The notes: generated from the letters alone by a model not told the origin. 64,000 bases of DNA from Kitasatospora sp. NBC_00374 (GCF_041434935.1 NZ_CP107964.1:2852001-2916000), one strand, 5' to 3'; counted from the stretch's first letter, positions 32,600 to 42,150 are shown. Translations and numbers: made by a program.

Positions 32600-33787
32600 A
32601 TGCAGCGCAGGAAGGTCAAGCGCATCCTGATAGGCGCCTTCGCGGGCTGTGCCGTGCTGGTCGACGCCGGCGCCGCCGCCGCACAGGCCGCGGCCGCCAA
32701 CGAGCAGGTCGCCATCGCGACCCCGCCGGCCGGCAGCGCCGCCTGGGTGTCCGACCACTCGACGGGCCTGCGGCTGCCCGACCCGGCCACCGCCGACGCC
32801 ACCACCGTCGCCGCCTTCTTCGCCGCGCTCGACCCCGCCGACACCGAGCGGCTGACCGCCGCCTACCCGCTGGTGGTCGGCAACCTGGACGGCGCCCCAC
32901 TGGCCCTGCGCTACCACGCCAACCGGATCGCCATCGCGGCCGAACGCGACCGCGCCCGTGCCCGGGCCGCCGACCGCGCCCTGGACGCCACCGCCCGCGC
33001 GCTGGCCACCGCCCGTGCCGACGACTCGGAACACCTGCTCGCCGAAGGCCGGCAGATCCTCGCCTTCGACCCGCGCGGCCGCGGCCTGGTCAGCGAGGTG
33101 TACGGCGACCTGGCCACCGCCCAGCGGGTGTCCGTCCTGGTCCCCGGCTCGGACGCCGACCTCGGCCACTTCGACCAGGCCGTCGACCCGCTGCGCTCCC
33201 CCGCCGGCATGGCCCGCGCCCTGCTCGCCGAGGAGCACCGCCAGGCCCCCGGCACCCGTACCGCGGTGATCGCCTGGACGGGCTACGTCACCCCGTCCGG
33301 CCTCGGCCCCGACGCGGTCACCGCCCGGCTCGCCGACGTGGCCGCGCCCCGGCTGGTGCGGCTGCTGGCCGGTCTGAAGGTGACCAGCCACCCGGCCGGC
33401 CCGCCCGCGCTGTTCTGCCACTCCTACGGCTCCGTGGTCTGCGGCACCGCCGCGCCGCGGATCGACGAGGGCAGCCCGACCGACGTGGTGGTCTTCGGCA
33501 GCCCGGGCATGGGTGTGGAGTCCGCCACCGAGCTGGGCCGCGGCGTCGAGGTCTGGGCGACCCGCAACCGGAGCGACTGGATCGGCAACGTCCCGTACCT
33601 GGAGGTCGGTGGTCTCGGCCACGGCGCCGACCCGACCAGCACCGCGTTCGGCGCGATGGACGTCTCCTCCACCGGCGCCGAGGGCCACAACGGCTACTTC
33701 GCTCAGGGCACCGCCAGCCTGCACAACTTCGGCGCCATCGCGCTCGGCCACTACGACAGCGTCAGCCACCCGCCGACCGTCGCCTAG
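32600..33787 (+). CDS. exported alpha/beta hydrolase, DUF1023 family (copy 2)
   Basis: A 395-residue paralogue of the protein at 29.6 kb, sharing FDPRGRGLVSEVYGDLATA, FCHSYGSVVC (nucleophile Ser), RNRSDWIGNVPYLEVGGLGHGADPTS and GYFAQGTASLHNF. An N-terminal hydrophobic segment (ILIGAFAGCAVLVDAG) is probably a signal peptide. The ATG at 32600 is preceded by GAGGGAGAT. It is downstream of the 20-bp repeats. Its TAG stop overlaps the stop of the convergent WYL regulator within CTAG. The duplication around acyltransferase and MmcQ genes suggests a functional island. Confidence 0.85.
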   Translation: MQRRKVKRILIGAFAGCAVLVDAGAAAAQAAAANEQVAIATPPAGSAAWVSDHSTGLRLPDPATADATTVAAFFAALDPADTERLTAAYPLVVGNLDGAPLALRYHANRIAIAAERDRARARAADRALDATARALATARADDSEHLLAEGRQILAFDPRGRGLVSEVYGDLATAQRVSVLVPGSDADLGHFDQAVDPLRSPAGMARALLAEEHRQAPGTRTAVIAWTGYVTPSGLGPDAVTARLADVAAPRLVRLLAGLKVTSHPAGPPALFCHSYGSVVCGTAAPRIDEGSPTDVVVFGSPGMGVESATELGRGVEVWATRNRSDWIGNVPYLEVGGLGHGADPTSTAFGAMDVSSTGAEGHNGYFAQGTASLHNFGAIALGHYDSVSHPPTVA

Positions 33788-34749
33788 GGCGCGCCCGTTC
33801 CGTACAGCTCGACGACCTCCGCGGCCGCCCGGGCCAGTTCCTCCCTCGCCTCCGGCGGGTCGAGCACCTCGACGTCCGCCCCGAAGGCCAGCAGCATCCG
33901 GACCGCCGGCACGGCCCGCAGACCCAGCCGGACCTCGGCCCAGTCGGGGTCCTCGCCCGACGGCGGCGCCGACAGCAGCGCGGCGTGGATCCGGGTGAAC
34001 ATGTCCAGCCGTCGCCGTCGCACCCGGACCACCACCGTGACCTCGTCCGGCAGCTCCTCGACCCGCTCGCGCAGCACCGCCCAGACCTCCGGCAGCCCCT
34101 GCCCCGGCCGCCGCCGCACCGGCTCCTCGGCCACCCGCGCCGCCCGCACCCGGTCGGCCCGGAACAGCCTGGGCGCGCCGTCGAGGTCCGCCACCAGGTA
34201 CCAGACGCCCGCCTTGCTCACCAGGCCGTACGGGTCGACGGTGTACCCGCTCGGCTGCGCCGCGCCGCTGTGCCGGTAGCTCAGCTCCAGCCGCAGGTCG
34301 GCGAAGACCGCCCGCTGCAGGTCGCCCAGCTCGACCGGCGCGGCGCCGACCCGCATCCAGCGCTCCGGGTCGACCAGGATCCGTTCGCTGGTCCGCTCGG
34401 CGGCCGGGCGGTGCGGCGCGGGCAGCGCGGCCATCACCTTGCGCAGCGCGGTGGCGAGTGCCTCGCCCAGGCCCAGCGCGTCGTGCGCGCCGGCGGTGGC
34501 CAGCACGAACAGTGCGCGGGCCTCGTCGGCGGTCAGCCCGGTGACGTCGGTGCGGTAGCCGGGCAGCAGGCTGATCCCGCCGTTGCGTCCGCGCTCGGCC
34601 CAGACCGGTACGCCGGCCGCCGACAGCGCCTCCACGTCCCGGTAGACGGTGCGGACGGAGACCTCCAGCCGGGCGGCCAGCTCCCCGGCCGGGACCATGC
34701 CCCTGGTCTGGAGCAGCAGCAGGATCGAGAGCAGTCGGTCGGCCTTCAC
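33784..34749 (-). CDS. YafY-type WYL-domain transcriptional regulator
   Basis: A 321-residue regulator. An N-terminal HTH_11 (KADRLLSILLLLQTRGMVPAGELAARLEVSVRTVYRDVEAL in outline) is followed by the WYL ligand-sensing domain, with YTVDPYGLVSKAGVWYLVADLDG, and a C-terminal WCX-like extension. I place the start at GTG 34749: TAGGCT lies exactly 7 nt upstream on the minus strand, and an operator palindrome overlaps the codons further upstream. It is divergent from the TIGR03086 gene and probably represses both. Confidence 0.92.
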   Translation of the reverse strand: MKADRLLSILLLLQTRGMVPAGELAARLEVSVRTVYRDVEALSAAGVPVWAERGRNGGISLLPGYRTDVTGLTADEARALFVLATAGAHDALGLGEALATALRKVMAALPAPHRPAAERTSERILVDPERWMRVGAAPVELGDLQRAVFADLRLELSYRHSGAAQPSGYTVDPYGLVSKAGVWYLVADLDGAPRLFRADRVRAARVAEEPVRRRPGQGLPEVWAVLRERVEELPDEVTVVVRVRRRRLDMFTRIHAALLSAPPSGEDPDWAEVRLGLRAVPAVRMLLAFGADVEVLDPPEAREELARAAAEVVELYGTGAP

Positions 34750-34756
34750 GAAAGTC

Positions 34757-34790
34757 AGCCTAAAACCTGACACGAGATGTCAGGTATAGC
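34757..34790. promoter_or_regulatory. divergent promoter with WYL-regulator operator
   Basis: CCTGACA-CGAGA-TGTCAGG (34766-34784) is a perfect 7-bp inverted repeat. It sits between the leaderless -10 of the WYL gene (TAGGCT on minus, 34757-34762) and a TATAGC -10 candidate for the plus-strand gene (34785-34790), ideal for one repressor controlling both. Confidence 0.7.
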
Positions 34791-34839
34791 GGGGAGAGTG
34801 TGCCTCGAAGACAGCACGAACCCTTTGAGGAGCAAGAAG

Positions 34840-35418
34840 ATGGACGCCTCGTTCGACCCCCGCCCGCACTACCTGCGCGCCCTCGACCAGCTCGCCAAGC
34901 TGATCGCCCAGGTCACCCCGGAGCTGCTGGACCGCCCCACCCCCTGCACGGAGTTCGACCTGCGCACCCTGCTGGGCCACACCGTCGGCGGCGTCCACCG
35001 GATCGCGTACGTCGGCGAGGGCGGCCGCAGCCTGGACGTGGCGGCCTCGGTGGGCGAGGTGGAGGACACCGAGTGGGCCGAGGCGTTCGACCGGGCCCGG
35101 GCCCGGGCCGCCGCGGCCTGGGCCGACGACGCCGTCCTCGACCGGCTGTCCTGGGTGCCGTGGGGACAGGTGCCCGGCCGGTTCGCCCTCGGTGGCTACG
35201 TGATGGAGGCCGTCACCCACACCTGGGACATCGCCCAGGCGGTCGACCCGTCGGCGGCCCTGGACGAGGAGCTCGCGCTCGGCGCGCTCGGCGTCGCCGA
35301 GCAGGTGCTGCCGGCCGAACCGCGCGGCGGCGAGCTGCCGTTCGGGCCGGTGCAGCCGGTACCCGCCGGCGCCGACCCGTACACCCGGCTCGCGGGCTGG
35401 ATGGGGCGCACGGTCTGA
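34840..35418 (+). CDS. TIGR03086 family (mycothiol-dependent, DinB-fold) protein
   Basis: A 192-residue protein of the maleylpyruvate-isomerase-like/DinB fold, TIGR03086 metal-binding family, cytoplasmic. The metal-site histidines are seen in LLGHTVGGVHR and VTHTWDIAQA; the fold starts LDQLAKLIAQVTPELLDRPTPC. Members are believed to use mycothiol or metal for small-molecule detoxification. The ATG follows TTGAGGAGCAAGA. It is divergent from, and probably controlled by, the WYL regulator through the operator at 34766. A terminator follows. The substrate is unknown. Confidence 0.85.
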   Translation: MDASFDPRPHYLRALDQLAKLIAQVTPELLDRPTPCTEFDLRTLLGHTVGGVHRIAYVGEGGRSLDVAASVGEVEDTEWAEAFDRARARAAAAWADDAVLDRLSWVPWGQVPGRFALGGYVMEAVTHTWDIAQAVDPSAALDEELALGALGVAEQVLPAEPRGGELPFGPVQPVPAGADPYTRLAGWMGRTV

Positions 35419-35422
35419 CCGT

Positions 35423-35450
35423 CGGGGCCGGGCCGCACGGCCCGGCCCCG
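35423..35450. terminator. hairpin between convergent genes
   Basis: CGGGGCCGGGCC and GGCCCGGCCCCG pair around GCAC, just after the TIGR03086 gene and before the stop of the aldo/keto reductase gene. Confidence 0.75.
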
Positions 35451-35474
35451 AGCGCGGGGCCGGCTGCCCGCGGC

Positions 35475-36475
<1,001 letters not shown>

Positions 36476-36479
<4 letters not shown>

Positions 36480-36943
36480 GCGCTCTCCTTCCGCTCCCCT
36501 GCGTCGGGGAGGCGTGAGTACAGGTCGATCTTGTAGTCGAGGACGGCGAGGGTCGCGTGCAGGTCGGCGAGCCGCTGCCGGACCTCCTCGCGGTGGGCGA
36601 CCAGCAGGTCGCGCCGGTCGTCGAAGGTGTGGTCACCGGCCCGGACCAGCTCCACGTACCGGAGCATGTCGGCGACCGGCATCCCGGTCAGCCGCAGCCG
36701 GCCGAGGAAGGCCAGCCGGGACAGGTCGGCGTCGCTGTAGCGCCGCTGGCCCGAGTAGGAGCGGTCGACCGGGTCGAGCAGGCCGATCCGCTCGTACCAG
36801 CGCAGGGTGTGCGCGGTCAGACCGCTGGCCTCGGCGACCTCGCCGATGGCGTGCCGCGGGGTGCGGTCGGCGTCCGCGCTCGCCCGGTTGTAGGCCTCCC
36901 CGCAGGTGAGCAGGTCGATCGAGATCGGTGCGAGCGTTGCCAT
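36476..36943 (-). CDS. MerR family transcriptional regulator
   Basis: A 155-residue MerR-type activator. The helix-turn-helix starts at IGEVAEASGLTAHTLRWYE, unusually far from the N-terminus because of a ~30-residue extension with one cysteine (LLTCGEAYNRAS). The dimerisation helix is REEVRQRLADLHATLAVLDYKID. ATG 36943 has only a G-rich stretch upstream. Its promoter has a 19-bp spacer filled by a palindrome (36976-37006), the hallmark of MerR control, so it activates its own operon with the aldo/keto reductase in response to an unknown inducer. Confidence 0.92.
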
Positions 36944-36975
36944 GGTCTGACCCCCGGTGATCGGCGACGACTACG

Positions 36976-37006
36976 AAGCTACTGAGTTGGAGTGCACTCC
37001 AAGCAA
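36976..37006 (-). promoter_or_regulatory. MerR-type promoter with 19-bp spacer and central palindrome
   Basis: On the minus strand -35 TTGCTT and -10 TAGCTT are separated by 19 bp. The spacer contains the palindrome GGAGTGCACTCC (TTGGAGTGCACTCCAA overall at 36987-37002). This is the geometry that needs MerR-induced DNA distortion. Confidence 0.85.
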
Positions 37007-37037
37007 GCCTCCCACGCGGCCGACGGGCCCGGATGGC

Positions 37038-37043
37038 TAGAGT
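37038..37043 (+). promoter_or_regulatory. -10 box TAGAGT of a leaderless gene
   Basis: Lies 7 nt before ATG 37051; no ribosome binding site. Confidence 0.5.
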
Positions 37044-37050
37044 TCGACCC

Positions 37051-37884
37051 ATGCAGAGCTTGCGGATGATCGAGGACTGGCCGGTGCCCAACGCTGCGGC
37101 CGCGGTGGTGCGGGGCGCCGACGGCGCGCTGCTGGGCGGCCACGGGCCGCAGCAGCACCTCTTCCCCCTGGCGTCGGTGACCAAGCTGCTCACCTCGTAC
37201 GCCGTACTGGTCGCGGTCGAGGAGGGGGTCTTCGAGCTCGACGATCCGGCCGGCCCCGAGGGCTCGACCGTCCGGCACCTGCTGGCGCACACCTCGGGGC
37301 TGGCCTTCGACGAGCACCGGGTGATGGCCCCGCCCGGCGACCGGCGGCTCTACTCCAACGCCGGCTTCGACGTGCTGGCGCAGGCGCTGTCCGCGGCCGC
37401 CGGCATCGAGTTCGGCCGGTACGCGGCCGAGGCGGTGTTCGAGCCGCTGGGCATGCGGTCGACCCTGATCAACACCGCGCACCGTTCCCCGGCCGGCGCG
37501 GGCGGCCTGTCCACCGTCGACGACCTGGCGCTGTTCGCGGCCGAGTTGCAGTCCCCCAAGCTGCTCGACGCCTCCACCGTGCACACCGCCACCCGCGAGG
37601 TGGCCTTCCCCGGCACCAGCGGCGTGCTCCCGGGCTTCGGCCACCGCCGCCCGAACGACTGGGGCCTCGGCTTCGAGATCCGCGGCGACAAGGCCCCGCA
37701 CTGGACGGGTACCACCAGCTCCGCCGGTACCTTCGGCCACTTCGGCCAGTCCGGCACCTTCCTGTGGGTCGACCCCGCCGCCGGGGTCGCCTGCGTCGCC
37801 CTGACCGACCGCGACTTCGGCCCCTGGGCCGCCGAGGTCTGGCCGCCGTTCACCGACGCCGTCCTGGCCGAACTGCGCGGCTGA
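37051..37884 (+). CDS. serine hydrolase, beta-lactamase/penicillin-binding fold
   Basis: A 277-residue class C beta-lactamase-like serine hydrolase. Catalytic motifs are SVTK (S42, K45) and YSN (101-103), with a likely third motif near HFGQSG. No signal peptide is visible, so it is probably cytoplasmic and an esterase or peptidase rather than a resistance enzyme. ATG 37051 follows a TAGAGT box by 7 nt, suggesting leaderless translation. It is divergent from the MerR operon; the shared 107-bp gap may let MerR affect it, which is speculative. Confidence 0.87.
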   Translation: MQSLRMIEDWPVPNAAAAVVRGADGALLGGHGPQQHLFPLASVTKLLTSYAVLVAVEEGVFELDDPAGPEGSTVRHLLAHTSGLAFDEHRVMAPPGDRRLYSNAGFDVLAQALSAAAGIEFGRYAAEAVFEPLGMRSTLINTAHRSPAGAGGLSTVDDLALFAAELQSPKLLDASTVHTATREVAFPGTSGVLPGFGHRRPNDWGLGFEIRGDKAPHWTGTTSSAGTFGHFGQSGTFLWVDPAAGVACVALTDRDFGPWAAEVWPPFTDAVLAELRG

Positions 37885-37916
37885 GCGCCGGGCGGAGCGC
37901 GGGCCGCCGCCCCCGC

Positions 37917-38693
37917 TCAGCCGAGGACGAGCCCGGAGTGCATCTCCAGCAGCAGCAGTTCGGCGCCGTCCGGCCCGGCCACCGGGTCCGCGAAGGCCGG
38001 GCCGGTGATCCGGACGCTGTCGCCCGGCTCCAGCGAGCGGCCGCCGCCCTGCGGCCCGGGCACCGTCCGGTAGCCGATCGAACCCGCCGTCAGATGCGCG
38101 TAGCGGTAAGGCGCCCGGGGCAGTTCCGGCAGCGGCTGCCAGGGGCCGGCGGTGACCAGGTGCAGCGCCGCGTCGCTGCGTCGCAGCCGCAGGGCGTCCG
38201 TGTCGGCGTCGCGGTCGAGGCCGGAGGCGAGCAGGGTCAGCCCGCCGGGCGCGGGCTCGACCCGGCGCAGCCCGTACGCGGGTTCGGCGGCGAACTCGTC
38301 GGGCTGGAGCCAGAACTGGACGAATCGGACGGGCTCCCGGGCGCCGCCGACGTTGCGCTCGGTGTGCGTGACCCCGCGCCCGGCGCTGAGGTGCTGGAGC
38401 ATCCCGGGGCGGACCACACCCGCGTGGCCGTCGCCGTCCCGGTGCGCGAGGGCGCCGGAGACCACCCAGGTGAGCAGTTCGGTGTCGCGGTGCCGGTGCT
38501 CCTCGTACCCGGCGCCGGGGGCGAGGGTCTCCTCGTTGCAGGCGAGCAGCGCGCCGAAGTGCGTGTTCTTCGGGTCGTAGTGCGCCGAGAAGGAGAACGC
38601 GTGCCGGGTCTCGATGCCCTCGGCCGGTGTGGACAGGTAGCGTTCGGGAGCCCGGCGCTGATCTGCGCGGGGGCGCTGTCGGGTGTCGGTCAC
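37917..38693 (-). CDS. pirin family protein
   Basis: A 258-residue bicupin of the pirin family, iron-dependent; some members act as quercetinases, others bind regulators. Metal ligands are in HRHRDTELLTWV (H66, H68) and VTHTERN. The opening segment RHAFSFSAHYDPKNTHFG is diagnostic. The start is GTG 38693: an ACCGTA (TACGGT on minus) -10 box lies 7 nt upstream, so it is probably leaderless. It is convergent with the beta-lactamase-like gene and divergent from fasR. The role here is unknown. Confidence 0.9.
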   Translation of the reverse strand: MTDTRQRPRADQRRAPERYLSTPAEGIETRHAFSFSAHYDPKNTHFGALLACNEETLAPGAGYEEHRHRDTELLTWVVSGALAHRDGDGHAGVVRPGMLQHLSAGRGVTHTERNVGGAREPVRFVQFWLQPDEFAAEPAYGLRRVEPAPGGLTLLASGLDRDADTDALRLRRSDAALHLVTAGPWQPLPELPRAPYRYAHLTAGSIGYRTVPGPQGGGRSLEPGDSVRITGPAFADPVAGPDGAELLLLEMHSGLVLG

Positions 38694-38784
38694 GGTGCCT
38701 ACCGTAACGGGTGTGACCTGCCCCACCCCGTGCTTCCGGTGGGGGTGTGCACCAGCATGTCCCTCGGTGAGGCAGTCTTGTCCT

Positions 38785-40086
38785 GTGCCAGCCGCTTCAG
38801 CGAGTCCCGACAAGAAGTCCGCCGCCAAGAAGGCGGCGCCCGCCCGTCCCGCCGCCGCCAAGCCGCCCTCCACCGGGCGGTCCGGCCGGCTGACGGCGCA
38901 GGAGCGCAAGCTCGCCGCCGAGCGGGCGGAGCTGCGCATCGCCACCCTCAAGCGGCTGGAGAAGTCCTCCGGCAAGCTGGCGACGGCCGCGATCGCCCGC
39001 ATGGACGACCAGTTGGCGTGGTACCGGCGGATGCCGCCGGAGCACCGCTCCTGGATCGGCCTGGTGGCGCAGGCCGGTATCGCCGCGTTCACCGAGTGGT
39101 ACCGGCACCCCGAGGCGCCGCAGGCGATCAGCACGGACGTCTTCGGCACCGCGCCCCGCGAGCTGACCCGGGCCATCACCCTGCGGCAGACCGTGGAGCT
39201 GATCCGCACCACCATCGAGGTGATGGAGGAGGCGATCGAGGAGGTCGCCGCCCCGGGCGACGAGGCCGGGATGCGGGAGTCGGTGCTGGTCTACGCCCGG
39301 GAGATCGCCTTCGCGACCGCCCAGGTCTACGCCCAGGCCGCCGAGGCGCGGGGCGCCTGGGACGCCCGGCTGGAGGCACTGGTCGTCAACTCGCTGCTGT
39401 CCGGTGACGCGGACGAAGGAGTGCTGTCGCGTGCGGCGGCGCTGGGCTGGGGCCAGCCCAAGCAGGTCCGGGTGGTGATGGGCAGTGCGCCGGACGGCGA
39501 CAGCGAGCTGGTGGTGGAGGCGATCCGCCGGGCCGCCCGGTACGCCAAGCTGCACGTGCTCACCGGGGTGCTCGGCCGTCGGCTGGTGGTGGTGGTCGGC
39601 GGCGACAAGGAGCCGGTGCACGCCGCGCGGGCGCTGATCGGCCAGTTCGCCCCCGGCCCGGTGGTGGTCGGGCCGACCGTGGGCGACCTGCTCTCGGCGA
39701 CCCGTTCCGCGCACGCCGCGGCCGCGGGGCTGCGCGCCTGCGCGGCCTGGCCGGACGCCCCGCGCCCGGTGCTGGCCGACGACCTGCTGCCCGAACGGGC
39801 GCTGGCGGGCGACGAGGTGGCTCGGCAACAGCTGGTGGAGGAGATCTACACACCGCTGGAGGAGGCCGGGTCCGCCCTGTTGGAGACCCTCAGCGTCTAC
39901 CTGGAGCAGGCCTCCTCGCTCGAAGGCGCCGCCCGGATGCTCTTCGTCCACCCAAATACCGTGCGCTACCGGCTGCGTCGTGTGACCGACGTCACCGGTT
40001 ATGCTCCGTCCGACGTACGTTCGGCCTTCACCCTGCGCATCGCCCTGGCGCTGGGCCGCCTCGGTACGGCGGCCGACCACGGCTGA
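38785..40086 (+). CDS. fasR: FasR-type activator of fatty acid biosynthesis (PucR family)
   Basis: A 433-residue PucR-type regulator directly upstream of fabD, the position of FasR in Streptomyces coelicolor, which activates the fab operon. After a Lys/Ala-rich N-terminus it has a central GGDEF-like/CdaR domain (VVMGSAPDGDSELVVEAI and later) and a C-terminal HTH_30: EGAARMLFVHPNTVRYRLRRV. The start is GTG 38785. The palindrome TGTGGAGACTCCACA at 40094, between this gene and fabD, is the likely target. Assignment is by synteny and domain pattern. Confidence 0.88.
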   Translation: MPAASASPDKKSAAKKAAPARPAAAKPPSTGRSGRLTAQERKLAAERAELRIATLKRLEKSSGKLATAAIARMDDQLAWYRRMPPEHRSWIGLVAQAGIAAFTEWYRHPEAPQAISTDVFGTAPRELTRAITLRQTVELIRTTIEVMEEAIEEVAAPGDEAGMRESVLVYAREIAFATAQVYAQAAEARGAWDARLEALVVNSLLSGDADEGVLSRAAALGWGQPKQVRVVMGSAPDGDSELVVEAIRRAARYAKLHVLTGVLGRRLVVVVGGDKEPVHAARALIGQFAPGPVVVGPTVGDLLSATRSAHAAAAGLRACAAWPDAPRPVLADDLLPERALAGDEVARQQLVEEIYTPLEEAGSALLETLSVYLEQASSLEGAARMLFVHPNTVRYRLRRVTDVTGYAPSDVRSAFTLRIALALGRLGTAADHG

Positions 40087-40093
40087 GGGGCAC

Positions 40094-40108
40094 TGTGGAG
40101 ACTCCACA
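40094..40108 (+). promoter_or_regulatory. candidate FasR operator upstream of fabD
   Basis: Perfect inverted repeat TGTGGAG-A-CTCCACA, 70 bp before the fabD start and upstream of a possible TACCGT -10. It is the only strong palindrome between fasR and fabD. Confidence 0.6.
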
Positions 40109-40177
40109 AGCCGACGTGCTTTTCTTCGTTACCGTCGCCTACCCGCCCCCGGGCGTCCGGCGAGAGAGGGTTGAACC

Positions 40178-41122
40178 GTGCTCGTAATCGTCGCCCCTGG
40201 ACAGGGTGCCCAGACTCCCGGCTTCCTCAACCCCTGGCTTGAACTGGACGGCGCTGCCGACCGGCTGCGTCAGTGGTCGACGGTGGCCGGCCTCGACCTG
40301 GTCCGCTACGGCACCGAGGCGTCCGAGGATGAGATCAAGGACACCGCGGTGGCCCAGCCGCTGCTGGTCGCGGCCGGTCTGCTGACCGCCGGTGTGCTGT
40401 TCGCGGACGGCCCGGGCCCCCGTGAGCTGGTCGGCGCGGTGGCCGGCCACAGCGTCGGCGAGATCACCGCGGCCGCGCTGGCCGGCGTGCTGACCGCCGA
40501 GGACGCCCTGGCCTTCGTCCGCGAGCGCAGCCTGGGCATGGCCGAGGCCGCCGCCGCGACCGCGACCGGGATGACCGCCGTGCTCGGCGGCGACCCGGAG
40601 GCGGTGGCCGCGAAGTTCGCCGAGTACGGCGTGACCGCGGCCAACAACAACGGCGGCGGGCAGCTGGTGGCCGCCGGCACGCTGGACCAGCTGGCGGCGC
40701 TCAAGGCCGACCCGCCGGCCGGTGCCCGGCTGATCCCGCTGAAGGTGGCGGGCGCCTTCCACACCGCGCACATGGCCCCCGGGGTCGAGCGCCTGGCCAA
40801 GCTGGCGCCCACCCTGAGCACGGCCGACCCGCTGGTCACCTACGTCTCCAACCGGGACGGCGAGGCCGTCCCCACCGGCGCCGCGGTGCTGGACCGGCTG
40901 GTGGCCCAGGTCTCCAACCCGGTCCGCTGGGACCTCTGCATGGAGACCCTGCAGCAGCTGGGCGCGACGGCCGTGATCGAGCTGTCCCCGGCCGGCACCC
41001 TCACCAACCTGGTCAAGCGCAACGTCAAGGGTGTCGCGACGCTGGCCCTCAAGACCCCTGCCGATCTCGACAAGGCCCGGGAGCTCGTCGCGGAGCACGG
41101 CGGTCAGGAGAACGACGCATGA
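40178..41122 (+). CDS. fabD: malonyl-CoA:ACP transacylase
   Basis: A 314-residue FabD that loads malonate from CoA onto acyl carrier protein for type II fatty acid synthesis (and often for polyketides in streptomycetes). The nucleophile serine is S92 in GHSVGE, preceded by the oxyanion GQGAQTPG motif near residue 8; the catalytic His is in KVAGAFHTAHM. The start is GTG 40178 after a GAGAGAGGG site. It is the first gene of fabD-fabH-acpP-fabF; its end overlaps fabH by 4 nt (ATGA). Confidence 0.97.
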   Translation: MLVIVAPGQGAQTPGFLNPWLELDGAADRLRQWSTVAGLDLVRYGTEASEDEIKDTAVAQPLLVAAGLLTAGVLFADGPGPRELVGAVAGHSVGEITAAALAGVLTAEDALAFVRERSLGMAEAAAATATGMTAVLGGDPEAVAAKFAEYGVTAANNNGGGQLVAAGTLDQLAALKADPPAGARLIPLKVAGAFHTAHMAPGVERLAKLAPTLSTADPLVTYVSNRDGEAVPTGAAVLDRLVAQVSNPVRWDLCMETLQQLGATAVIELSPAGTLTNLVKRNVKGVATLALKTPADLDKARELVAEHGGQENDA

Positions 41123-42150
41123 CCAGCCCTCAGATCAAGCCCAGCAGCGGCGCGCAGTTCGCGCGGATCCACGGCGTCGGCGGCTACCGCCCCGTCCGGG
41201 TGATCCCCAACGCCGAGGTGCTCAACTGGATCGAGTCCTCGGACGAGTGGATCCGCTCGCGCAGCGGCATCGCCGAGCGCCGCTGGGCGGGCCCCGAGGA
41301 GAGCGTCGCCGAGATGTCGGTGCAGGCGGCCGGCAAGGCGATCGCCCAGGCCGGCATCGCACCGGAGCAGATCGGCGGCGTGATCGTGGCCACCGTCTCG
41401 CACCTCAAGCAGACCCCGGCCATCGCCACCGAGATCGCCGAGCGGCTCGGCTGCGGCACCGCCCCGGCCTTCGACATCTCGGCCGCCTGCGCCGGCTTCG
41501 GCTACGGCCTGGGCCTGGCCGACGGCATGGTGCGCGGCGGCAGCGCCGAGTACGTGCTGGTGATCGGCGTGGAGCGGCTCAGCGACCTGACCGACACCTC
41601 GGACCGCTCCACCGCCTTCATCTTCGGTGACGGCGCCGGCGCGGCCGTGGTCGGCCCCTCGGACGTCCCCGGCATCGGCAAGGTGATCTGGGGTTCGGAC
41701 GGCTCGCAGCGCGACGTCATCTCGCAGACCCAGGCCTGGGACACCGCCTTCGCCAAGGAGGACGCCGTCAACGGCGCCGGCGAGGGCATCAAGTGGCCGG
41801 CCCTGCGGATGGAGGGTCAGACCGTCTTCCGCTGGGCGGTCTGGGAGATGGCGAAGGTGGCCCAGCAGGCGCTGGACGCCGCCGGGATCACCGCCGACCA
41901 GCTCGGCGCCTTCATCCCGCACCAGGCCAACATGCGGATCACCGACACGATGATCAAGGCCCTGAAGCTGCCCGACTCGGTGCCCGTCGCCCGGGACATC
42001 GTCGAGACCGGCAACACCTCGGCCGCCTCCATCCCGCTGGCGATGGAACGCATGCTGGAGAGCGGCGAGGCGAAGAGCGGCGACCTGGCTCTGATCATCG
42101 GGTTCGGGGCGGGTCTGGTCTACGCCGCCGCAGTCGTTACTCTCCCCTAG
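41119..42150 (+). CDS. fabH: 3-oxoacyl-ACP synthase III (KAS III)
   Basis: A 343-residue FabH that condenses a short acyl-CoA starter (branched or acetyl in streptomycetes) with malonyl-ACP. The catalytic triad is C124 in SAACAGFG, H268 in IPHQAN and N299 in GNTSAAS. Full length; ATG overlaps the fabD stop. It determines the starter unit and hence branched-chain content of membrane lipids. Downstream, 77 bp separate it from acpP. Confidence 0.97.
   Translation: MTSPQIKPSSGAQFARIHGVGGYRPVRVIPNAEVLNWIESSDEWIRSRSGIAERRWAGPEESVAEMSVQAAGKAIAQAGIAPEQIGGVIVATVSHLKQTPAIATEIAERLGCGTAPAFDISAACAGFGYGLGLADGMVRGGSAEYVLVIGVERLSDLTDTSDRSTAFIFGDGAGAAVVGPSDVPGIGKVIWGSDGSQRDVISQTQAWDTAFAKEDAVNGAGEGIKWPALRMEGQTVFRWAVWEMAKVAQQALDAAGITADQLGAFIPHQANMRITDTMIKALKLPDSVPVARDIVETGNTSAASIPLAMERMLESGEAKSGDLALIIGFGAGLVYAAAVVTLP

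Noticed and set aside
37051..37884. Antibiotic-resistance beta-lactamase
   Set aside because: No signal peptide and only the general serine-hydrolase motifs; an intracellular esterase-like role is more likely.
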